In this document: one piece after another, positions 46,566-64,000 of the stretch | How the letters are laid out: each line of letters starts with the position of its first letter | Numbering within the stretch: the stretch's first letter is position 1 | NCBI GenBank assembly: GCA_036852015.1 | Contig: JAANDG010000138.1 | Location: forward strand, 1-64,000 | DNA from: Pelodera strongyloides | Taxonomy: Eukaryota > Nematoda > Chromadorea > Rhabditida > Rhabditidae | Direction of reading: 5' to 3' | Length of the DNA: 64,000 nt | Translations under genes and position numbers: made by a program | Notes under the pieces: generated by a model | Told to the model about the DNA's origin: nothing | The model's database searches: none | What the model saw: only the letters and a program-made list of their open reading frames with translations

Positions 46566-46675
46566 CGATAGAATTCATAGTTTTATATTGATTTACTCCT
46601 TCCAATTAAAAGCTTTTGCTTTGTAAAGCATGTCTTTCGGAATTTAATACCATCATCTTTCGATAAAAGGAAACT

Positions 46676-46715
46676 ATTTGAGCACGTCATTCTCGTGAGC
46701 CTCCTCATTTAAGTC
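46676..46715. repeat. Solo element end
   Basis: TTTGAGCACGTCATTCTCGTGAG is not quoted in full here; the core CATTCTCGTGAGCCTCCTC followed by ATTTAAG matches the right part of the small element at 47291-47346, so this is a second, partial copy. Confidence 0.6.
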
Positions 46716-46845
46716 AGAAACCAGTTAAAAGCTCAGGCCCATCCAAAAAAAGTGTTCCACTCATCCTATTTTGCATATTACAGAAGGGTTTCGCAGTCTC
46801 GCCGCACACCTCGTCCATTCGGCGCCAGACTCTTGCTTGGTTCTA

Positions 46846-47294
46846 TTAAAGGGAGAGGCCCACGAGAAAAAAGTCCTCCTCAATTTACTTGCACAGAATG
46901 TCCGGAATTTCAGAAATGTTACTGTGAAAACCGCATTTCTTTGCACCTAGAACTCACAGAGATATTCCCCGGCAAACAGTTCGGCCAGGTACCGTAGGCA
47001 GAATCAATTTTTGCGCATTTAGGGCATTATAGTATTGGAAACGCCTTGTTATAATCGTACGAATGATCTTCATCCGTTTAACCATTATTATGAAGAGAAA
47101 GAATGCTATTGGATTGCTGTAAACCGTAAAAAACGTTTCTGACTACGGTACCTGGCCGAACTGTTTGCCGGGGAATATCTCTGTGAGTCCTAGTTTCAAA
47201 GAAATGCGGTTTTCACAGTAAAATTTCTGAAATTCCGGACATTCTGTGCAAGTAAATTGAGGAAATGTTTTTTCTCGTGGGCCTCTCCCTTTAA
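46846..47294. mobile_element. TTAA foldback element, copy 2
   Basis: TTAAAGGGAGAGGCCCACGA to TCGTGGGCCTCTCCCTTTAA, with long arms including CTTGCACAGAATGTCCGGAA and GGCCAGGTACCGTAG. It is the better preserved partner of 28445-28902. The short open frame across its left arm is not a gene. Confidence 0.94.
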
Positions 47295-47346
47295 AGGAGG
47301 AGGCTCCCTATTTGAGCACTTTATTCTCGTGAGCCTCCTCCTTTAA
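47291..47346. mobile_element. 56-bp TTAA hairpin element
   Basis: TTAAAGGAGGAGGCTC and its complement GAGCCTCCTCCTTTAA flank a 24-base centre. It shares one TTAA with the foldback element to its left, the same tandem arrangement as at 33669-33958. Confidence 0.85.
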
Positions 47347-47815
47347 GCTTCCTTTTGGTCATTTACAATCTAGTTCGCATTTTTCGCCTCATCTACAGTG
47401 CAGTACGAACGAACGTATATAGGCGCACGCACCCCACTAGAAAACTCGTGCAAAATTTTTCGGGAAAATTTTAACACGGCCAAGTTAGGTATGGCGAAAA
47501 ACGTAAACAATAAACACTACCATTTTCAGCACAAAAATTAAAGCAATTGTGCAAATATACTGACTTGAGCTAGTTTAATAGCAGTTCTGAAAATGAACTC
47601 CTGAATTCGGCGGACATCACAATAAAAAATCACCTTGTTGGGCGCATTTTGAAGGAAGTTATTGTTTGGAGTACGCGTATTGCGAAGCTTAGAAACGGCG
47701 CATTTATACATACTTCAAGACTTCAAAACTTCTTTCCGAGTAAGTTTAGAAATATATCCTTTATTACTTACTGTAGGGTTAATTGTTAATTACTTTTTGC
47801 AGGTAAATATAGTTC

Positions 47816-48235
47816 TTAAAGGGTCAGGCCCATTTCAAATGGCCACTATTTCTGATGATTCCATCTGATTCTTTATGTCAAATATAGTAGGATACGATAT
47901 TTTTCTAATTTTCAAGCGCCAAATTCACGCAGTATTCATCAATTTACCACATTGCCAGTCATACCCAACTATTTATCGCAGTTGTCACGCCCTTTCGCGC
48001 TCATTGGGCAATATGCTCTATTGGGCGTGGCAATTGCGATATTGGCCAATCAGCGCGAATGGGCGTGCCAACTGCGATAAATAGTTGGGTATGAGTGCCC
48101 ACGGTAAATTGATGAATAGTGTGTGAATTTTGCGCTTGAAAATTAGAAAAATATTGCATCCTACTATATTTGACATGGAGAACCAGATGGAATCATCAAA
48201 TATAGGGGTTATTTGAAATGGGCCTGACCCTTTAA
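47816..48235. mobile_element. 420-bp TTAA foldback element
   Basis: TTAAAGGGTCAGGCCCATTT at the left and AATGGGCCTGACCCTTTAA at the right. The arms extend through ATCTGATTC, AAATATAGTAGGAT, TTTTCTAATTTTCAAGCGC and AACTATTTATCGCAGTTG, so almost the whole element folds on itself. No coding capacity. Confidence 0.93.
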
Positions 48236-48303
48236 AACAAGCAATATCGTTCGTGACCGCGGATAATGTGGAAAAATATTTTAAAATGGGCTCGAAAGTT
48301 TAA

Positions 48304-48418
48304 TTAAAGCGGCTACATTCGGATTTGAACTGATTTCAGAACACTACATTCCCATGCAAATCAGTATAATTAGAATAAAAAATTCGCGGCAATCAATCAA
48401 TAATGTGCTTTAATCATG
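48304..48418. mobile_element. Degenerate MITE relic
   Basis: TTAAAGCGGCTACATTCGG and the matching AATGTGCTTTAATC, with the internal AATTAGAATAAAAAAT word seen in the 180-bp family, suggest an old decayed copy. Confidence 0.45.
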
Positions 48419-48955
48419 CCTCACTTCCCTTCATAGGCTTCATAGGTAACCGGAAATAACCACTTCGGATGGTTGCTTGTGCCAAATAAGACGTTTTAGT
48501 TACTATTAATTTTAGACTGCACAAACAAATTGCGGTTTCTTAAAATTATGCTTTGGTTTTGCAGGAATTCAGTACGTGCTCCCGCAAGCCGAGATTCATG
48601 ATTTTCAGATAGAATTTTGAAAATATTTGACAACCCCTTCCCCGGACGACTTAACTTTATTCGCTTTGAAAAGCTAGTTGGCAACAATAATAATAATAAT
48701 ATTTAGTAACTAATAAGCACTTTTGCCCTGAAGAAATATACCCCTGAAACGTTGTATAGTGTTTCAACGGCGCGCACTGTTAGCGCGCACTTAGAGTTCT
48801 TTACCTACTAAAGAACATAAAATAAAAATGAAACTAAGACTATAATGATTAATTAATAATTTCGTTTGCAAATAAAGTGCTCAATAAATTAAGCGTCAAA
48901 AATTCCGTCTGTTAGTTAATTGAGTGCGCGCAAGACTAGGTTCTCTCACTCTTGA

Positions 48956-48967
48956 TGGGGGGGGGGT

Positions 48968-49010
<43 letters not shown>
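48956..49010. repeat. G-run and CA microsatellite
   Basis: Ten or so G residues are followed by about 20 CA dinucleotides. Confidence 0.97.
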
Positions 49011-49011
<1 letters not shown>

Positions 49012-49551
49012 TTCTTCCGCATGTTTTGCAAATTTTGCTTATTTTATCATAAATTTCGTGCAAGTTGATATTTTTATCTGAAATTTTCGCAGGTATTATG
49101 AAATGTGGTCTTTTCACTAATTAGACCAAAAGAATTTCAATTTTTGGTCTAGGACCAAATTCAGGGTGAAAACTGGAAAAAAGGGCTCTCGGATCAAACC
49201 CAAACTATGTTAGCGCTATCGCGCTAACAAAGGATAATAATGTCTGTATAATTTGTAATATGCCATATTGACAGAAACGAGCCGAAGATATGAGAAAGAT
49301 AGAAGAGAGGGAAGAGAGAGAGAGAGAGAGAGTGACAGAGAAAACAGAGAAAATTGACAATGAGCTTGAGTAAGAGTCGAGTACTCAATAGGAAATAATT
49401 GACATGGCGACAAGAAAATCTTTTCTTCAACTACTTGAGCAAAGGTTGAATTTGAATTACTTCCTTATTTATATTTTGTATAATAAGTGTACTCACCAAC
49501 TTATTGTAATTTTTAACAATCTTTTGCTTCCATACATCGTTCGTCTCTAAA

Positions 49552-49736
49552 TTCCTCTTTCTCACCCTCTCTATATCTTTCTCTACCTCTCCGCCCCTTC
49601 CTTTTCTCCCCTATCCCCCTCTCTCCCTCGCTATCCCTCTCAATCTCTCTCTATGTCTCTGTCTTCTCACTCCCTCTCTCTTTGTCTCGCTCTGCCTCTC
49701 TTCTCCCTTCCTCTCTCCCCCTCTCTCTTCCTTGAT
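49552..49736. repeat. CT-rich low-complexity tract
   Basis: An almost pure pyrimidine strand of interrupted CT and CCCTCT runs. A GA run at 49311-49333 lies close by. Open frames over both are artefacts. Confidence 0.93.
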
Positions 49737-50192
49737 ATCCGGAACAGACCTGTCGTCTCCGGCCTTTCCGCATCCGCTTCTGTATTTGACCGCCTGATGA
49801 TGTGCTCACAGCGCACTCGAAGTTCCCTATCCCGTCACTATATTCCCAAATTTCATATTTGTAGTTTGTAGTTCCACGAATTTGCGTACACCGCATACAG
49901 TATGATACCGGGCTTGGATGACTTGTACATTTATTTAGTAAATTATTTATTAAATAACACCATGATAACTGCTAAATGCTAGACTTTTTCGCGTTGTTCA
50001 GAGTGGTTGATTCCGAGTCGTTAAAATATACTATTTTTAAAACAAGTTAATAATAATGCTAATTTATTGCATCATCAAGGGGAAGCGCACAAAACGGCAG
50101 AATACAAACATTAACTTGTGTAGAATAAAAATGAAATGGAAAAATAAATAAGCCGAGCTGGTCTCTATCCTATACTAACCACACATAAACGT

Positions 50193-50534
50193 ACATAGGC
50201 CCAGCGTAACGATCCTTGTGCATAGTATACTTATGTTCGTCGATCGGTCGATCCACAAACAAAGAGCACACATATCTAGTTGTTTTCATTGCGTTTCATC
50301 GTTTGTGTACATATGTTTTGTCCAAAGGGCCCTCTGAGTCCAAGGGTGTGTATCGTAGCGGCCCAGCCGATTTGAGACCATACGTTTGGGACCCAAACTT
50401 TAAAACGTTGAGTCTTGTTTTTAAGCGATCTGAGATACTTGTAGTTAGGCCCAGCGTAGTACATAGGCCCAGCGTAACGATCCTTGTGCATAGTATACTT
50501 ATGTTCGTCGATCGTTACGCTGGGCCTATGTACG
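50193..50534. repeat. Direct and inverted GGCCCAGCGTAACGATC repeats
   Basis: A block of about 60 bp starting GTACATAGGCCCAGCGTAAC occurs at 50193 and again at 50460. At the second site the end is the reverse complement, GTTACGCTGGGCCTATGTAC, so 50460-50534 is itself a hairpin. The left copy has lost its matching arm. Confidence 0.8.
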
Positions 50535-52210
50535 TTTAGTACTGATTGTCAAAAAAAACACATTTTTATAAAGCTTTTATTCGTCGAAAGTTATTGGTGA
50601 TACACAGAACAGAATACTTTTGGCTTTGTGAGCTCCTATTCATTTGCTTTCTCATTGTACACTTTAAACGGTATGGCACGTGGTCTGGAACACACTGTGC
50701 AGCAGGATTCCCAAGTTATATGCAAAGTTGCAGCAGGATTCCCATGTTATGTGCAAAACTAGAAATGCTAAACATCTTGCAGTTTGCATATAATACTTGG
50801 TAGTGCAGTTATAAATAAGTTTCACTAACTACGTGTCGTATGGCTTAGTACTCTGAAAGAATACATTTATTATTCAAAAGATCCTTTCGGGTGACGCCCA
50901 ATGGTTCAATGAACTGTTCAGTATCTCTGTTTTCTATTTTGTAGCTCTCCAAGCCAGTCCTTTCCTTTGAGTACCTTCTTGTTGCCACAAGCACACATAC
51001 GTGAGCTTGTCAGAAGTTTTTCTTTGAGAACGCCTTTCATTAATTATCGATTTTTCCTTGTGAATTATTGATTTTCAGACTTCGATATGAATTTCAAGTA
51101 ATCAGTATTTATTGGTTACTCCTTTTATCGTCTTTATTTAGAACCTCGTAATTCAGAGAGAGAGAGAGAAAGAGAGTTCCCCCGTTTCGAATAATATGAT
51201 TATTCCATTCCCACTCGCATTAACATTCCTAGAAGTTTATATTCGTCCATTCTGTTAATAGCCTAAATATTTTGTTACATTTTTTCTTCCCACTTGCAAA
51301 CTAATCAGGTTTCAAACGTTTTTCTAATCAAATTAAAATTCGCGAAAAAATTTGCTAGATTTATTTACTTTTGCTCATCGCCACTCGAACAAATAACTTG
51401 ATCAAAGATCACCATACTATTGTAGCGGGAAGCCAAGTAAGAGCAATAAGTTGCTACTTGACTTGAGTTGACGTAAATTTTCATAACGGTCGAAGCCAGG
51501 TATAACATCCTGTTTTTTGAAACGTATGTTGCTCGTCGTAGTCTAATGTAGTGCATGCAAATAACGGCGCTATAGTGCGCAATTTTTTATTCTAATTATA
51601 TTAATTTGCATAAAACGCATGGGAATACAGTTATTTCAACATACGCTTCAAAAACCGACCTTTATTCCGCTTTAAACATCACGTTTTGCCGTTTTCTGCT
51701 CTGTTCCGATAAGGGCTTCTTTTCCATAGTTTTCGCTTCTGTTATATGTCAGAATCACTGTTCTAGAGTCATTTTTTATCTAGAATTTCGGCATTTTTTC
51801 ATCATTTACTCCTTATCTGATTTGCTGCGAATTTTAGTGTAATGTCACTTAGTGAAGATTGGGATTAGCAGTGCTAACCCTTTTTTAGTTTTTGAGTCTC
51901 TGATTTTAGAGAGTTCGCAATATTTACTTACTTATTTGTTAATACAAATAAATAAGTGTGCATCCGATCATACACAAGATTTTTTTATTGCTAGCTACTT
52001 TGGTCTATTATCAATTATGTTTTATTGTACATGCAAACTTGATCTATTATGTCAATATCGATTTTTTTAGTTATTTATCGATACCGATTTCAACATCGAT
52101 TTCTGATCTTGCGTCAACATAGTTTCCTTTATCGATTGATTGGTCCAGTTTTGATCTGCAATGCCGATAGCTTTATTGATTGATTGGTACCTCAATATCG
52201 ATTTTTGGCA
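50535..52210. other. Upstream region of alpha-actinin
   Basis: AT-rich sequence holding a diverged TTAA-family MITE (51486-51676), a GA run (51154-51177) and, near 52080-52205, several ATCGATT words. The latter lie just before the first coding exon. No separate gene was found. Confidence 0.5.
51486..51676. mobile_element. Diverged TTAA-family MITE
   Basis: TAACATCCTGTTTTTTGAAACG at the left is answered by GCTTCAAAAACCGACC and TTCCGCTTTAAA at the right; the quoted left motif is cut from a longer drifted arm. An older relative of the 180-bp family. Confidence 0.65.
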
Positions 52211-52217
52211 GGTAACC

Positions 52218-63922
<11,705 letters not shown>

Positions 63923-63949
63923 GTGCGTAGTTGGAATAAAATCTACATA

Positions 63950-64000
63950 TAAGGGAGACTTCACTCCGGGTATACTTCGCCCTGGGTAGACTTCACTCCG
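63950..64000. repeat. Start of a short tandem repeat at the window edge
   Basis: GACTTCACTCCGGGTATACT and TCGCCCTGGGTAGACTTCAC follow each other with a period near 16-17 bases and are cut by the window end. Confidence 0.45.

Overview
This is a eukaryotic, almost certainly metazoan, nuclear window. Genes are split into many 55-165 nt exons with GT-AG introns, and most of the rest is repeats. The alpha-actinin at the right end has a Tyr/Gly/Gln-rich N-terminus like invertebrate, especially nematode, alpha-actinins. The one retrotransposon fragment ends in the HRWAGHVIRR / WADP type tail that I associate with nematode non-LTR elements. I therefore lean towards a nematode, as an inference only; I saw no rRNA, intact tRNA or spliced-leader gene.

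Layout. 1-5680 is a satellite of about 62-bp monomers with higher-order structure. 5684-6640 holds 2.6 copies of a 294-bp unit with inverted-repeat ends, then a GC-rich segment. 7655-9258 (minus) is an unrecognised multi-exon gene whose last five exons join in phase. 9410-10201 is a mobile-element composite with a decayed tRNA-like sequence. 10485-18189 (plus) is the Integrator subunit INTS9, nearly complete in 18 well-phased exons plus an uncertain first exon. 18477-19111 is a non-LTR reverse-transcriptase relic. 20092-39342 (plus) is a 13-exon gene for a 465-residue protein I do not recognise; its 10.9-kb intron contains, on the opposite strand, a small secreted-protein gene (25009-26356). 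40910-43802 has several coding-like exons of unknown product. 44000-52200 is essentially repeats. 52218-63922 (plus) is alpha-actinin, running off the right end before its EF-hand region.

The most striking feature is a set of inverted-repeat elements bounded by TTAA and sharing the outer end TTAAAGSG: about ten copies of a 180-bp MITE family, a 107-bp relative, foldback elements of 420-458 bp, and a 2.6-kb element (34678-37314) with arms of about 140 bp. No transposase is visible. Several copies lie within a few tens of bases of exon edges, one only five bases from a splice donor. A separate inverted repeat at 45925-46363 has 137-bp arms differing at one position, and looks recent.

In alpha-actinin, two alternative exons (57022-57185 and 57544-57626) encode the same end of the actin-binding domain in identical phases, so they must be mutually exclusive. 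One adds about 27 residues between that domain and the rod. A GC-AG intron follows the fifth coding exon. INTS9 acts in snRNA 3'-end processing and transcription attenuation with INTS11; alpha-actinin crosslinks F-actin. Nothing suggests these neighbouring genes work in one pathway.
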